64,000 nt of DNA from Acidobacteriota bacterium (GCA_021818105.1 JAKAFB010000004.1:53731-117730); one strand, 5' to 3'. Positions 34,268-43,307 are shown, counted from the first letter of the stretch. The notes: a model not told the origin generated them from the letters alone. Made by a program: numbers and translations.

Positions 34268-34906
34268 ATGAGTGACCCTGCCCGCCCTGTCCCGGCAGAA
34301 CCAATCCAACGCATGCCCGACCCCGCCGAACTGCATCCGCGTGGGGCTGCGCCCCCCCAGGCAGGCTCTCGGGAGGCGCTTCCCACGCAGGGCGCGGAAC
34401 GCAACCCGCGCCCCGTGCCCACGGCGCCCTTGCGCCTCCCACAGCGGCCATCGGCACCGCTATCCCGGCCTTCGCAGCCATCCGGCTTTCAGCGTGCCGT
34501 GGATCTCTTTCGCGGCGTTCTGCCTGTGGTGCAGAAGGTTCTTCCCTTGCTCGATGGCAATGTAGCCTCTGTCGTCTCCAATGTGCTGGCTCCGCGGCCA
34601 CAGACTCCGCGACCGGTGAATCTGGCTCCCATCGAAGATGCGCTCGACAAGCTCCACACAGGGCAACGCGAGATGCGCATCCAAATGGCCGAACAGAGCT
34701 CCTCGCTGCTTCGTGTAGCCGATCAGTTAGAGAAGGTGAAGGAAGCCACCGACCGCAACACACTCGAGCAGCAGGAACTGATGGACGACCTGCAACGCAT
34801 GCGGAAGAAGTTCATAATCTACGCATGGGCGGGACTTGGTTTGCTGGCTGCCGCCATCGCCGCCAACGTCATTCTTTTCATGCGTATCCAGCATGTTCTA
34901 CCCTAG
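34268..34906 (+). CDS. Tail-anchored coiled-coil protein, unknown function
   Basis: A 212-residue protein. Residues ~1-75 are Pro/Ala/Arg-rich and disordered. Residues ~75-115 are amphipathic (FQRAVDLFRGVLPVVQKVLPLLDGNVASVV). A coiled coil (~120-175, REMRIQMAEQSSSLLRVADQLEKVKEATDRNTLEQQELMDDL) leads to a C-terminal helix (FIIYAWAGLGLLAAAIAANVILFMRI). It is thus anchored by its C-terminus with the bulk in the cytoplasm. No known family. It is divergent from the DUF502 gene and shares its 180-base upstream region, which may link their control. Confidence 0.65.
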   Translation: MSDPARPVPAEPIQRMPDPAELHPRGAAPPQAGSREALPTQGAERNPRPVPTAPLRLPQRPSAPLSRPSQPSGFQRAVDLFRGVLPVVQKVLPLLDGNVASVVSNVLAPRPQTPRPVNLAPIEDALDKLHTGQREMRIQMAEQSSSLLRVADQLEKVKEATDRNTLEQQELMDDLQRMRKKFIIYAWAGLGLLAAAIAANVILFMRIQHVLP

Positions 34907-35032
34907 AACAACAAGCGCGGAATGCCTTCCAGGCGCTAGCCAGCAGATGACCAATACAGCAAACCTGTGCGCCTGCACCACAACGTCATCCGTGCATTTT
35001 CGGACATCTATTTTATTTAGCAGGAATATATA

Positions 35033-35060
35033 TTGATTATATAAAAACGATTTGCATAAT
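35033..35060 (+). promoter_or_regulatory. Putative sigma-70 promoter for the GvpL/F gene
   Basis: TTGATT and CATAAT separated by 16 bases, inside the AT-rich block. The leader to the gene would be about 175 bases. Confidence 0.35.
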
Positions 35061-35147
35061 TTCTGCTTCCTTCTATGAACTTCGTGATGTGAGACATTGC
35101 CAGTCGTATTTTCGGCGGGCTAGTATTCCGCGTAGTTGAATTGGGGG

Positions 35148-35200
35148 TAGTTGACCCCGCGCCATTTTGTAGTTGTTCTACAGTTCACAGCGGTCAACTA
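35148..35200 (+). repeat. Inverted repeat upstream of the GvpL/F gene
   Basis: TAGTTGACC and GGTCAACTA are perfect 9-base arms separated by 35 bases, with another GTAGTTGA at about 35132. It could be an operator or a hairpin in the leader. Confidence 0.5.
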
Positions 35201-35242
35201 ACGAGCGGCGCTTACCGGCAGCCGCGCACGGAGTTTCTGGTC

Positions 35243-36055
35243 ATGGCATGGTATGCCTACTGCATTGGTGAGAAGCAAGCCTTTCCTGAATTAGCCCGTC
35301 ATCGCAAACCAGTTCCAATGGAATCCGTTCACGGAGTGAGCGGAAATCAGGTTTTTCTCTACCCGGCCAGCGATCTGGCAATCGTGGTCAGCGAACACAA
35401 CCCCGCAGAGGCGCTCAGTCAGAAGTCAGGCGTGGACCACGCCCGCGTGATTGCAGACTGCTTCCAGCACTCCACCGTACTTCCCTTCCGCTTCGGCACC
35501 ATCTTTAACGACGACGAAAGCCTCCGCAAGTCTGTGCGATCTAACCAGCGCCAGTTCCTCACCAACATTGAGAAGCTGCGGGGTAAGACGGAGATGCACC
35601 TGAAGATTTTTGTGGATGACTGCTGCACCAAGGAAATCTCTCGTGGAGCATCGTCAGAGACCGTGGGCCGTGAGTATCTGAGCAATCTGCGGGAGACAGC
35701 CTCCCGCCAGCGTGAGCGACAAACCCGCGCCCGTGCGGTCAGCTTCCAAATGCACCGGCTCTTTATGCCGCTGGATGAAGAAGTCAGTTGTCGACTGACC
35801 GAAAGCGGCAAGATGGTTTTGGACATTGCGCACCTGATTGAACGCAAGCATGTGGAGCGCTACCAGAACAAGTTTGCCTCCACCATCGCCATGATGCGCG
35901 ACTGCCACATGCAGCTCTCAGGACCATGGCCGCCTTACCATTTCGTCCATCGGCTTACCCGCCTCAACAACACACATGCCGCTGCGCCTGCCAATGCAGC
36001 GCCCGTGGTCGGCACACCAGCGGCCCTGCAGAGCGTGGTCCCTGCGATAGCCTAG
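35243..36055 (+). CDS. Orphan GvpL/GvpF gas-vesicle family protein
   Basis: A 270-residue protein from ATG 35243 (MAWYAYCIGEKQAF). The opening beta strand AYCI, LAIVVSEHNP, the segment HARVIADCFQHSTVLPFRFGTIFNDDESLRKSV and LDIAHLIERKHVERYQNKFASTI fit the GvpL/GvpF family. These proteins help assemble gas vesicles, but no gvpA shell gene or other gvp gene lies in the window. The protein has probably been recruited to another role. The AT-rich upstream region and the absence of partners may indicate transfer. Confidence 0.85.
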   Translation: MAWYAYCIGEKQAFPELARHRKPVPMESVHGVSGNQVFLYPASDLAIVVSEHNPAEALSQKSGVDHARVIADCFQHSTVLPFRFGTIFNDDESLRKSVRSNQRQFLTNIEKLRGKTEMHLKIFVDDCCTKEISRGASSETVGREYLSNLRETASRQRERQTRARAVSFQMHRLFMPLDEEVSCRLTESGKMVLDIAHLIERKHVERYQNKFASTIAMMRDCHMQLSGPWPPYHFVHRLTRLNNTHAAAPANAAPVVGTPAALQSVVPAIA

Positions 36056-36064
36056 CGGTTATCC

Positions 36065-36101
36065 AAGCAAAAGCCCCAGCCGTGGCTGGGGCTTTTTGCT
36101 T
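36065..36101 (+). terminator. Bidirectional terminator between GvpL/F gene and pgsA
   Basis: AGCCCCAG-CCGTGG-CTGGGGCT hairpin, extended by AAGCAAA/TTTGCTT with one bulged base, and followed by T5. It lies between convergent genes and can stop both. Confidence 0.85.
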
Positions 36102-36123
36102 GCACTCATGCACCACGCGCAAT

Positions 36124-36774
36124 TCAATGCGCGCTCGGCGTACCCGCACTCTTGCGCCTCGTCAGCACAAATGCCTCGCGCCGATCCTTGGAAGCGCGAT
36201 CAATCTGCTTCCAGAATCCAACAAAATAATCGACTGCGGAAATGATGGAAACAAGCACAGTGAAGTAGATGGCCGTAATGGCAATCCACTTGACCGGTAT
36301 GACCAGCACACTTAACTCCCATGCATCCCACCGGTGCGCGAGAATCGCGGAAACTACGCAGACAATCTGAAGCACAGTCTTCAGCTTGCCCAGATCGCTG
36401 GCCTGAATGGTGAACCCCTCGGACGAGGCAATAGAGCGGAGCCCAGACACCAGAAACTCGCGGGCAATGATCACCACCGCGATCCACACTTTGACCACTT
36501 CTGGATTGAAGGAGACCAGCGCCACCAGCGCCGCCGTCACCATGATCTTGTCGGCAATGGGATCCAGCAGCATGCCCATGGTGGTAATCTGCTTCCGCCT
36601 GCGCGCCAGATAGCCATCCAAACCATCAGTAATGGATGCCAGAATAAACAGGATTGATGCGGCAATCTCCTGCACGCCGAGCGGCCCCTGCCACGGAAAA
36701 TGTGGCGAGAGAATCCACAGCAGCAGTGGAATTGTTACCATGCGGCTCAGCGTAATGGAGTTCGGCAGATTCAT
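36124..36774 (-). CDS. pgsA: CDP-diacylglycerol-glycerol-3-phosphate 3-phosphatidyltransferase
   Basis: A 216-residue membrane enzyme that makes phosphatidylglycerol phosphate from CDP-diacylglycerol and glycerol-3-phosphate. The CDP-alcohol phosphotransferase motif D-G-x2-(D)G...R...G-x3-D-x3-D is seen in DGLDGYLARRRKQITTMGMLLDPIADK. Five or six helices are evident. The start MNLPNSITLSRM is canonical for PgsA. The C-terminal tail (DRASKDRREAFVLTRRKSAGTPSAH) is longer than usual. Confidence 0.93.
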   Translation of the reverse strand: MNLPNSITLSRMVTIPLLLWILSPHFPWQGPLGVQEIAASILFILASITDGLDGYLARRRKQITTMGMLLDPIADKIMVTAALVALVSFNPEVVKVWIAVVIIAREFLVSGLRSIASSEGFTIQASDLGKLKTVLQIVCVVSAILAHRWDAWELSVLVIPVKWIAITAIYFTVLVSIISAVDYFVGFWKQIDRASKDRREAFVLTRRKSAGTPSAH

Positions 36775-36873
36775 GAGTCACACGTCGGGCTGCGGGCCAG
36801 TGCCTCCTGTCAGGGACCATTATTGCACTGGTAAGCCGGGATGTGCGTTCCTCTCGCGCGAACGCCGCCACGC

Positions 36874-36910
36874 AAAAACAAAAACGGGATGAGCGCAAGC
36901 CCATCCCGTT
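36874..36910 (-). terminator. Intrinsic terminator of the glutamate dehydrogenase gene
   Basis: Minus-strand hairpin GCCCATCCCGTT/AACGGGATGAGC (one mismatch, loop GCAA reading) followed by TTTTTGTTTTTG. Confidence 0.75.
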
Positions 36911-36934
36911 CTTTTGCTACTTGTACATTGCGCT

Positions 36935-38212
36935 TCAGGCATAGATGCCGCGTTGCCGGATGGTGAAGGCAACGCGATCGATGGCCAGCATGTAAGCTGC
37001 AATGCGGTTGTTCACATTGTGCGCCTCGGCGTAGCGCACCACGTCCTCAAAGCTGTCACGCAGGATGCTCTCCAGCTGCTCGTTCACAATGGCTTCCTTC
37101 CAGAAGTAGCCCTGGCGGTCCTGCACCCATTCAAAGTAGCTGGCCGTTACGCCGCCGGCATTGGCCAGGATATCCGGCACCACGAAGATGCGCTTGTCAG
37201 CCAGGATCTCATCGGCCACAGCTGTGGTTGGGCCATTAGCGCCCTCCACCACGATGCGCGCCTTGATCTTGTCCGCATTGCGGCTGGTAATCACGTTCTC
37301 CATTGCGGCAGGAATCAGGATGTCGCAGTCTGAAACGAACAGGTCCTCGCTGGGAACCTGCTCAGCTCCGCGGAATCCAACCAGCGTGCCATTGCGATAC
37401 TTGTACTCAAGCAACTGGTGGATGTCGATGCCGTTCGCATTCTGCAGGCCGCCATCCTTCTCTGCAATGCCGATAATCTTATAGCCGTGCTCCATCATCA
37501 GGCGCGCGGTATTCGAGCCCACATTTCCAAAGCCCTGAATAATCACCCGGCAACCCTCGACGGGGATGTTCAGGTAGCGCAGACTCTCGTTGCAAACCAC
37601 CATCACGCCGCGGCCAGTGGCTTCCAGCCTTCCCCGGGAGCCACCGATGTTTAGCGGCTTGCCGGTCACCACGCTTGTTACCGTGTGGCGCGCATGCATG
37701 GAATAGGTGTCCATGATCCACGCCATCGTCTGCTCATTGGTGTTCATGTCCGGCGCGGGAACATCCTTTTCCGGCCCGATAAAGTCGCTAATCTCCGAGG
37801 TGTAGCGGCGTGTCATGCGCTCCAACTCGCCCTGACTCATCGACTTGGGGTCGCAAATCACGCCCCCCTTGGCGCCGCCAAATGGAATGTTCACAACTGC
37901 GCATTTCCACGTCATCCAGCTGGCCAGTGCGCGTACCTCGTCCAGCGTGACTTCAAGCGAGTAGCGGATGCCGCCCTTGGCGGGTCCGCGAGCAATGTTG
38001 TGCTGAACCCGGAATCCGGTGAAGATCTCAATCCTACCGTCATCCATCGTTACAGGAAAATGGACAATGAGTTCGCGAGCCGGGGTCCTGAGAAGCTTCC
38101 ACAGGCCCTCGTCAAGATTTAACTTACGTGCTGCAAAATCGAATCGTGCACTCTGCGCTTCCCAGGGATTAATCTCCTGGTCCAGAGTCACGTTCGGGGT
38201 TGCTGTCGGCAT
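36935..38212 (-). CDS. gdhA: Glu/Leu/Phe/Val dehydrogenase (glutamate dehydrogenase)
   Basis: A 425-residue enzyme from ATG 38212 that interconverts glutamate and 2-oxoglutarate plus ammonia. The catalytic Lys region is [13 protein letters not shown], and the substrate-binding sequence is GPAKGGIRY. The Rossmann motif is [17 protein letters not shown], and it ends with IRQRGIYA. Length matches the hexameric class of about 420 residues. Cofactor preference (NAD or NADP) cannot be set with certainty; after the glycine motif the sequence [10 protein letters not shown] is more NAD-like. The track ORF's first 39 residues are not conserved. Confidence 0.92.
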   Translation of the reverse strand: MPTATPNVTLDQEINPWEAQSARFDFAARKLNLDEGLWKLLRTPARELIVHFPVTMDDGRIEIFTGFRVQHNIARGPAKGGIRYSLEVTLDEVRALASWMTWKCAVVNIPFGGAKGGVICDPKSMSQGELERMTRRYTSEISDFIGPEKDVPAPDMNTNEQTMAWIMDTYSMHARHTVTSVVTGKPLNIGGSRGRLEATGRGVMVVCNESLRYLNIPVEGCRVIIQGFGNVGSNTARLMMEHGYKIIGIAEKDGGLQNANGIDIHQLLEYKYRNGTLVGFRGAEQVPSEDLFVSDCDILIPAAMENVITSRNADKIKARIVVEGANGPTTAVADEILADKRIFVVPDILANAGGVTASYFEWVQDRQGYFWKEAIVNEQLESILRDSFEDVVRYAEAHNVNNRIAAYMLAIDRVAFTIRQRGIYA

Positions 38213-38357
38213 AGAATTTCTCCAATCCTCTGCAACTGCCGCCGAGTGATGGATGCGGCTCACCGCTCCATCCAGATGTCTTAGACGCGGCAGCCTTTCT
38301 CCCGTTTTTCGGGCATACTTCGCGTGCACTCAGCGCCAAACGCGCACTGATTGCCTC

Positions 38358-38385
38358 GTTTTGGGCGGGCCTGAAGCCCTATAAT
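38358..38385 (+). promoter_or_regulatory. Putative promoter of the trpE leader RNA
   Basis: A perfect TATAAT at 38380-38385, with a weak -35 (GTTTTG at 38358, spacing 16). Transcription would start around 38392, leaving a leader of about 190 bases before trpE. Confidence 0.5.
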
Positions 38386-38392
38386 TGCCCAA

Positions 38393-38576
38393 ACCCTGTG
38401 AGTCTAGGCCTGCCGATTGGCGTCGTCAAGCAGTGCTGGGACTGTCGGCGTAACCTACGGAACCTGAATGGGAACCCCTGCCAGACCGAAATCGGGCAAG
38501 TCCGTACGCGCCAGACGCTAGGCAAGCTCCACCCCTCCCCCTCAGGCCGGTACCTGGTATATCGGAGAAGGTACAC
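38393..38576 (+). ncRNA. Candidate structured RNA (6S-like rod or trpE leader)
   Basis: Between the TATAAT and trpE there is a nested long-range fold. GGCC (38407-38410) pairs with GGCC (38545-38548), TGCC (38411-38414) with GGCA (38521-38524), GCGTC (38420-38424) with GACGC (38514-38518), GGCG (38447-38450) with CGCC (38509-38512), and TACGGA (38456-38461) with TCCGTA (38501-38506). A local CAGT-ACTG hairpin (38431-38444) sits on the 5' side. Length (~185 bases) and the rod with a side bulge recall 6S RNA, but no consensus was matched. It could also be a trp attenuation or other leader. Confidence 0.35.
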
Positions 38577-38584
38577 TGGACCCT

Positions 38585-40129
38585 GTGAAGGCCTCGACCG
38601 ATCTCATCCAGCCCAGCCGCAAGGATTTCCTGGCGCTCGCCCGGGAGCACACCCTCGTCCCCGTCTACCGTACGCTTACTGCCGACCTGGAAACCCCCGT
38701 CTCGGCCTTTTTGCGCGCAGCATGGCCGGAGCAGGAATGTTTTTTGCTTGAATCCGTGGAGGGAGGCGAGCAGGTGGGCCGCTACACCTTCATTGGCGTG
38801 GAGCCCTACAAGCGCATCGTCGCGCGGGGCCGCCAGATTGCCATCACTGAGGGGAAGAGGATAACCCGCTTTGAGGACGACATCTTTAAGGTGCTCCATC
38901 AGGCTCTTGATGGCCACAGGCCGGCCCGGCTTCCAGGCCTGCCGCCCTTCACCGCTGGCGCCGTCGGATTCCTCGCCTACGACGCTGTCCGCCAGATCGA
39001 GAGGCTGCCCGAACTAGCCAAGGACGAACTAGGCATCCCCGACGCCTGCCTGCTCTTCTTTGACGAGGTGCTCGCCTTTGACCACGTTCGCAAGCAAATC
39101 TGGTTGGTCGTGACAGCCGACGTAACGCTGACCTCGCCGGATCAGGCTTACGCCAACGCGATTAAGCGGTTGGCTCGCCTGGAAAAGCGCCTCTCTCGGC
39201 CCTTGCCGAAGCTGCCTGCCGTCAGAAACAAGGGCAAGTTGAAAGTCTCACACCGCACTCGCAAGCAAAGCTTTCTCGCTGCCGTTGAAAAGACCCGCGA
39301 ATACATTGCCGCGGGTGACATATTCCAGGCCGTGCTCTCGCAGCGCTTTGATATGGAACCAGGCACAGACAGTTTCCAGGTGTACCGCGCCCTGCGAACC
39401 GTCAACCCCAGCCCCTACATGTACTTCCTGCGCTTTACGCCCGATGCGCCCCTGGGCGGCGCGGCTCGAAAGCCCTCCCGGGCAACGAAGCAGCCCACAG
39501 CGCTGGAACTAGCCGGATCTTCTCCTGAGCTTCTGGTCCGCGTGCACGACCGCAAGGTCGAATACCGTCCGATTGCCGGAACCCGCCCTCGCGGTACCAC
39601 CGAGCAGGAGGATATAGCACTTGAAAACGAGATGATGCACGACGACAAGGAGCGTGCCGAGCACGTGATGCTGGTCGACCTGGGCCGGAACGACGTTGGC
39701 CGGGTCAGCGAGTTTGGCAGCGTCAAGGTGGACCGCCTGATGTTCGTGGAGCGCTACAGCCATGTCATGCACATTGTGAGCGCCATTGAGGGGCGTCTGC
39801 GTTCCGGCCTTACCGCCGTCGACGCGCTGCGAGCCTGTTTCCCCGCCGGAACATTAAGCGGAGCACCTAAGGTGCGCGCCATGGAAATCATTGAGGAGTT
39901 GGAACCTGCGCGCCGCGGCACCTACGGCGGCGCTGTTCTCTACGCCGACTTCTCCGGCAACCTGGACTCCTGCATCGCGATTCGCTCACTGCTCACCAAG
40001 GATGGCAAGGGCTATGTGCAGGCTGGCGCAGGCATCGTGGCCGACTCCGTGCCGGAAAAGGAACATCAGGAAGCCATCAACAAGGCGCAGGCTGTCATCC
40101 GCGCCATCGAGCGCGCGCGGGAGATGTAG
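38585..40129 (+). CDS. trpE: Anthranilate synthase component I
   Basis: A 514-residue enzyme from GTG 38585 that converts chorismate and ammonia/glutamine to anthranilate, the first step of tryptophan synthesis. The N-terminal domain carries the feedback-site region LLESVEGGEQVGRYTFIG. The chorismate-binding domain has AGDIFQAVLSQRF, NPSPYMYFLRF, PIAGTRPRGTT, DLGRNDVGRVS and FPAGTLSGAPKVRAMEII. A short insertion after FLRF (TPDAPLGGAARKPSRATKQPTALE) is unusual. Partner trpG lies 1 kb away on the opposite strand. Confidence 0.93.
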   Translation: MKASTDLIQPSRKDFLALAREHTLVPVYRTLTADLETPVSAFLRAAWPEQECFLLESVEGGEQVGRYTFIGVEPYKRIVARGRQIAITEGKRITRFEDDIFKVLHQALDGHRPARLPGLPPFTAGAVGFLAYDAVRQIERLPELAKDELGIPDACLLFFDEVLAFDHVRKQIWLVVTADVTLTSPDQAYANAIKRLARLEKRLSRPLPKLPAVRNKGKLKVSHRTRKQSFLAAVEKTREYIAAGDIFQAVLSQRFDMEPGTDSFQVYRALRTVNPSPYMYFLRFTPDAPLGGAARKPSRATKQPTALELAGSSPELLVRVHDRKVEYRPIAGTRPRGTTEQEDIALENEMMHDDKERAEHVMLVDLGRNDVGRVSEFGSVKVDRLMFVERYSHVMHIVSAIEGRLRSGLTAVDALRACFPAGTLSGAPKVRAMEIIEELEPARRGTYGGAVLYADFSGNLDSCIAIRSLLTKDGKGYVQAGAGIVADSVPEKEHQEAINKAQAVIRAIERAREM

Positions 40130-40131
40130 GT

Positions 40132-41124
40132 TTACTCCCCTCCAAACATACGCTTGAAAAGATGTCCAATGCGGCCAAAGAAACTGCGCTTCTTCTGTGG
40201 CGGCTCGGCCTTGGTTTTCTGCGGCGTTGCGGGAGCCGCGCTCGCAGCATCTTCCGCTGGCACAGTTCCAGTTGCCTCTGGCGCTTGTGCGGGGCTCTTG
40301 TACACCAGCGGTTCCGTCACGGCAGCCTTTTCACCGGCTGGACGCGCGGGGCTTGGCTTGGCTGCGGGCAGAGGCGCCAGTCCTGCACTCTGCGCCATGG
40401 GGAACTCATTACTGCCTGGCTTTGCTGGCGTCGGACAGCCGCAAGGCTCCTTCTCCTGATCCACCACCTCGTGCACGCTCCCATGCTGGAACATCACGCG
40501 CTGACCAGGCTGCACGCGATACACTCCCCCATCGAAGACACTCATCACCAGCACATACGGCGCATGCTCGCCGGGGTTGTCCACGCACGTATCTCCGTGC
40601 TGGCCCAGCCGGACCTTAACCTCCACCTCGCCCGGCCCGCCGATAAGAATGCGAAAGTCCGGCGTCAGCACAAAATCTGCATTGCGACCGGCTGCAAAGC
40701 TGACCTCCATCGCCCCCTGGTCCAGCGCCATCATCAGCCCCGGAGTGTCGCTGGCCGGTATGCTTGCGTCCGCCGCCAGCTTCACTGTGGTGGAAGCACA
40801 CACGCGCAGTGTTCCCCGTCGCAGCAGCAGCACTTCTGTTGTCTCGGCTCCGGACGTGATCGCTCCGCTTGCTGCAATGATCGCCTTGCCGTTTGCAACT
40901 TCCAGCGCACCTGTCACCGTCGCGCCGCCCGTCTTGCCATTTTCCAGAGGGACGATGGCAATCGGGCCGGACGAGATGTTCCCAGTCGCATGCCCTGCGA
41001 CCGTTGCCGCGGGCGGACTTTGCGCGGCTGCGCCTATCACGGCCCAGACCACGAATGCCGTCAAACCCGGCACACTCCAAGCAACGATGGGACCCTTTCG
41101 GTTTGCGCGTCGCTTGGAGTGCAT
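40132..41124 (-). CDS. Exported protein of unknown function with basic C-terminus
   Basis: A 330-residue protein. The N-terminal helix (VAWSVPGLTAFVVWAVIGAAAQ) is a signal peptide or anchor. The middle (~50-200) is beta-rich (VTGALEVANGKAIIAASGAI, LLLRRGTLRVCASTTVKLAAD, FRILIGGPGEVEVKVRLGQHGDTCV) and resembles FecR-type or cupin-like beta domains weakly. An EPCGCP motif at ~228 could bind metal. The last ~100 residues are Pro/Ala-rich, ending in the basic amphipathic KKRSFFGRIGHLFKRMFGGE. Its stop is two bases after trpE's (convergent), and trpG lies five bases upstream. I do not recognise the family. Confidence 0.65.
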   Translation of the reverse strand: MHSKRRANRKGPIVAWSVPGLTAFVVWAVIGAAAQSPPAATVAGHATGNISSGPIAIVPLENGKTGGATVTGALEVANGKAIIAASGAITSGAETTEVLLLRRGTLRVCASTTVKLAADASIPASDTPGLMMALDQGAMEVSFAAGRNADFVLTPDFRILIGGPGEVEVKVRLGQHGDTCVDNPGEHAPYVLVMSVFDGGVYRVQPGQRVMFQHGSVHEVVDQEKEPCGCPTPAKPGSNEFPMAQSAGLAPLPAAKPSPARPAGEKAAVTEPLVYKSPAQAPEATGTVPAEDAASAAPATPQKTKAEPPQKKRSFFGRIGHLFKRMFGGE

Positions 41125-41129
41125 GGCAG

Positions 41130-41702
41130 CTACATATCCAGGAAGTTGCGAATCATCTGGTGGCCGCCCTCCGTGAGGACGCTCTCGGGATGGAACTGTA
41201 CGCCCTCAATCGGCAGCTTGCGGTGGCGCAGACCCATGATGACCGTGCCGTCCTCCTCCTGAGTGCGCGCCGTAACAAGCAGGTCCTTGGGCAGCGTCTT
41301 TTCATCCACTATCAGCGAGTGGTAGCGCGTACACGTCAAGGGACTAGTAAGCCCCTTGAACACACCCTTGCCGTCATGCTCCACCAGGCTGGTCTTTCCA
41401 TGCATCAGGTGGTGCGCTCTGACAACGTCGCCGCCAAAGGCCTCTCCAATCGCCTGGTGTCCCAGGCACACTCCAAAAATCGGCGTCTTGCCTGCCATGT
41501 GCCGAATCAGGGGAATCAGGACACCTGCCTCCCGCGGAGTGCAAGGCCCCGGCGACAACAGAATACGCTCCGGCTTCAGTGCCTCAATCTCCTCCACCGT
41601 CAGTTCATCATTGCGGCGCACCATCACCTCGGCACCCAGCTCCCCCAGGTACTGCACAAGGTTGTAGGTAAACGAATCGTAGTTGTCGAGGACAAAGACC
41701 AT
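41130..41702 (-). CDS. trpG: Anthranilate synthase component II (glutamine amidotransferase)
   Basis: A 190-residue class I amidotransferase from ATG 41702 ([15 protein letters not shown]). Catalytic Cys is in [16 protein letters not shown]; the His/Glu pair is in [13 protein letters not shown]. It supplies ammonia to TrpE, and in many bacteria the same protein serves PabB for folate. The track start 66 bases upstream adds non-conserved sequence. It is the first gene of a minus-strand pair with the unknown exported protein, and convergent with trpE. Confidence 0.93.
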   Translation of the reverse strand: MVFVLDNYDSFTYNLVQYLGELGAEVMVRRNDELTVEEIEALKPERILLSPGPCTPREAGVLIPLIRHMAGKTPIFGVCLGHQAIGEAFGGDVVRAHHLMHGKTSLVEHDGKGVFKGLTSPLTCTRYHSLIVDEKTLPKDLLVTARTQEEDGTVIMGLRHRKLPIEGVQFHPESVLTEGGHQMIRNFLDM

Positions 41703-41769
41703 GTGTATGTTCAGTGTAGCGTAGCGCTTGCCGCCCGGCGCGTCTTCCCGCACGCTCCAGCCGTGCAAC

Positions 41770-42864
41770 CTAACGGCAGTCGAGCCCTTTCAGCAGGTCC
41801 CGCGGATGGGTTGGCTCCGAAAAATACGCCGCCGGGAAAGGGCTCTCTTCCGGTGTATCAAATGTTCCGCTGAGCATCTGGCGGCCAAAGTGCCCAATCA
41901 AGTCCACGGCTATCTCATTGCTAATCCGCTGCGCAAGATAGCCTGTGGGTTTCCGGCCTGCCGGCGGCGTCGGCAGGCCGCGCTCTGTCTCAGGAAATTC
42001 GAGGATGCTGTCAGAAATGACGCTCACTTCAACAAAGGGCACGTGATACAGCGTTGCCGCTAGGTTCGAATACCAGTCGCCATCCTCGTCGATTTCCTGA
42101 AAGGCGCGACGCGTCTTCGCAATGAACTCAGGATTTGCCAGCCACATGGTGCTCGTACCCTGCACCCCGAAGTAAAAGATCCGTGGGGTTTCCTTCGGAT
42201 AAGCCGGATTGGCCCAAGGCTCCACTTTGGTATGTGCGGCCACCCTCGTTGCCGAACAAGCCAGATATCCCAGCAATCGCGGATCAAGATAAAACTCACG
42301 AAAGCGCCGATGCTGGCCCGGCACGTCAAACTCCCCGCCTACGACCTCGCCCGCCTTCGACATAAAGAAGTTGCCGAAGTCCACATTTTTGGCGCCCAGC
42401 ACAATGTCACCGATGCGCATCTGGTCCGGCCCAAGATGCGCACCTGACGTGCCGGCGTATACAGCAGCCTTCACGTTGTAATGCTCGAACATGGACTGAG
42501 CCGCCAGGCTGCGCAGCAATGGTCCATCCGCCGGCGGCAGTACCAGAACCACTGGCACACCAGCCTCCGTGCCCAACCGGAACTCAAATGGCCCGAAATG
42601 CTCGTCGGCCTCCTGATGAAATGCGTTCAGCAGAACGCTGTAATCCGGCGGATGATTGGGGATGAGGATGCCAATCCGCGGCTCCATGGCATTCGCCGGG
42701 CGCGCAGGCGCATTGGCTGCTCCTTGCGCAAAGGCTGCGACGACCAGGCAAAGTAAGACACACGCTACTTGCAAAATCCGAAGAATGTTCGAATCAGCCA
42801 GCGCAATTCTTGTTTTCCTTGCGCTCCCTGTCGACAAGGATAGCTGCTGCATGGTTGGCTCCAT
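41770..42864 (-). CDS. Exported phosphorylase-superfamily (nucleosidase-like) protein
   Basis: A 364-residue protein with an N-terminal hydrophobic segment ([21 protein letters not shown]) ending in a plausible signal-peptidase site. The mature part has the PNP/UDP-phosphorylase and MTA/SAH-nucleosidase pattern: [32 protein letters not shown] and, near the end, [12 protein letters not shown]. Family enzymes cleave the N-glycosidic bond of purine nucleosides or related compounds; most are cytoplasmic, so export is unusual. It ends with a short tail ([15 protein letters not shown]). Divergent from acylphosphatase. Confidence 0.8.
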   Translation of the reverse strand: MEPTMQQLSLSTGSARKTRIALADSNILRILQVACVLLCLVVAAFAQGAANAPARPANAMEPRIGILIPNHPPDYSVLLNAFHQEADEHFGPFEFRLGTEAGVPVVLVLPPADGPLLRSLAAQSMFEHYNVKAAVYAGTSGAHLGPDQMRIGDIVLGAKNVDFGNFFMSKAGEVVGGEFDVPGQHRRFREFYLDPRLLGYLACSATRVAAHTKVEPWANPAYPKETPRIFYFGVQGTSTMWLANPEFIAKTRRAFQEIDEDGDWYSNLAATLYHVPFVEVSVISDSILEFPETERGLPTPPAGRKPTGYLAQRISNEIAVDLIGHFGRQMLSGTFDTPEESPFPAAYFSEPTHPRDLLKGLDCR

Positions 42865-42995
42865 GGTGCGGGCCCTTTCAGGCGCCCGGCAATATTTGCA
42901 GAAGGTACTGCGTATGTTACCAGACCCCTATGCGCATCCAACGTCGCTGTTGCGCCTGCGAGGCTCATCTGCAAAACTGACCATGGTACGCAGCC

Positions 42996-43277
42996 ATGGT
43001 GCTTCATTTTCTGGTTAAGGGACGAGTGCAGGGCGTAGGCTTCCGCTGGTTTGTACAGCGCGAAGCCAGTGAGCTGGATCTGCGCGGCTGGGTGCGCAAC
43101 ACCGAGGATGGCGACGTGGAAGTCGTAGCCGCCGGCGACGTGGACGACCTGGCCGAGTTGCGGGCGAGTCTGCGACGTGGCCCGCGCGGCAGCCGCGTCG
43201 ATCACGTCATCGAGCATTATCTGGACGAAAGCGAAGCAGCTGACCTCAAGTCATTCCGCATAGAAGGCGCCTGGTAG
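42996..43277 (+). CDS. acyP: Acylphosphatase
   Basis: A 93-residue enzyme hydrolysing acyl phosphates. The catalytic Arg is in GRVQGVGFRWF and the catalytic Asn in LRGWVRNTEDGDVEV. Length and both signatures are complete. The ATG at 42996 gives the expected N-terminus MVLHFLVKG. Followed 120 bases later by apt. Confidence 0.93.
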   Translation: MVLHFLVKGRVQGVGFRWFVQREASELDLRGWVRNTEDGDVEVVAAGDVDDLAELRASLRRGPRGSRVDHVIEHYLDESEAADLKSFRIEGAW

Positions 43278-43307
43278 CGCCTGGATATTCAAATGCTTTC
43301 CGTCGCC

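Larger units (their letters stand above)
34907..35242. other. AT-rich intergenic region before the GvpL/F gene
   Basis: About 335 bases without a gene. The block around 35005-35075 is strikingly AT-rich for this genome (tattttatttagcaggaata..). It contains a candidate promoter and, at 35148-35156 and 35192-35200, an inverted repeat TAGTTGACC / GGTCAACTA. Confidence 0.5.

Noticed and set aside
38398-38751. Possible trp leader peptide (MSLGLPIGVVKQCWDCRRN..)
   Set aside because: It contains a single Trp, runs into trpE in another frame, and lacks a ribosome site, so attenuation by tandem Trp codons is not supported.
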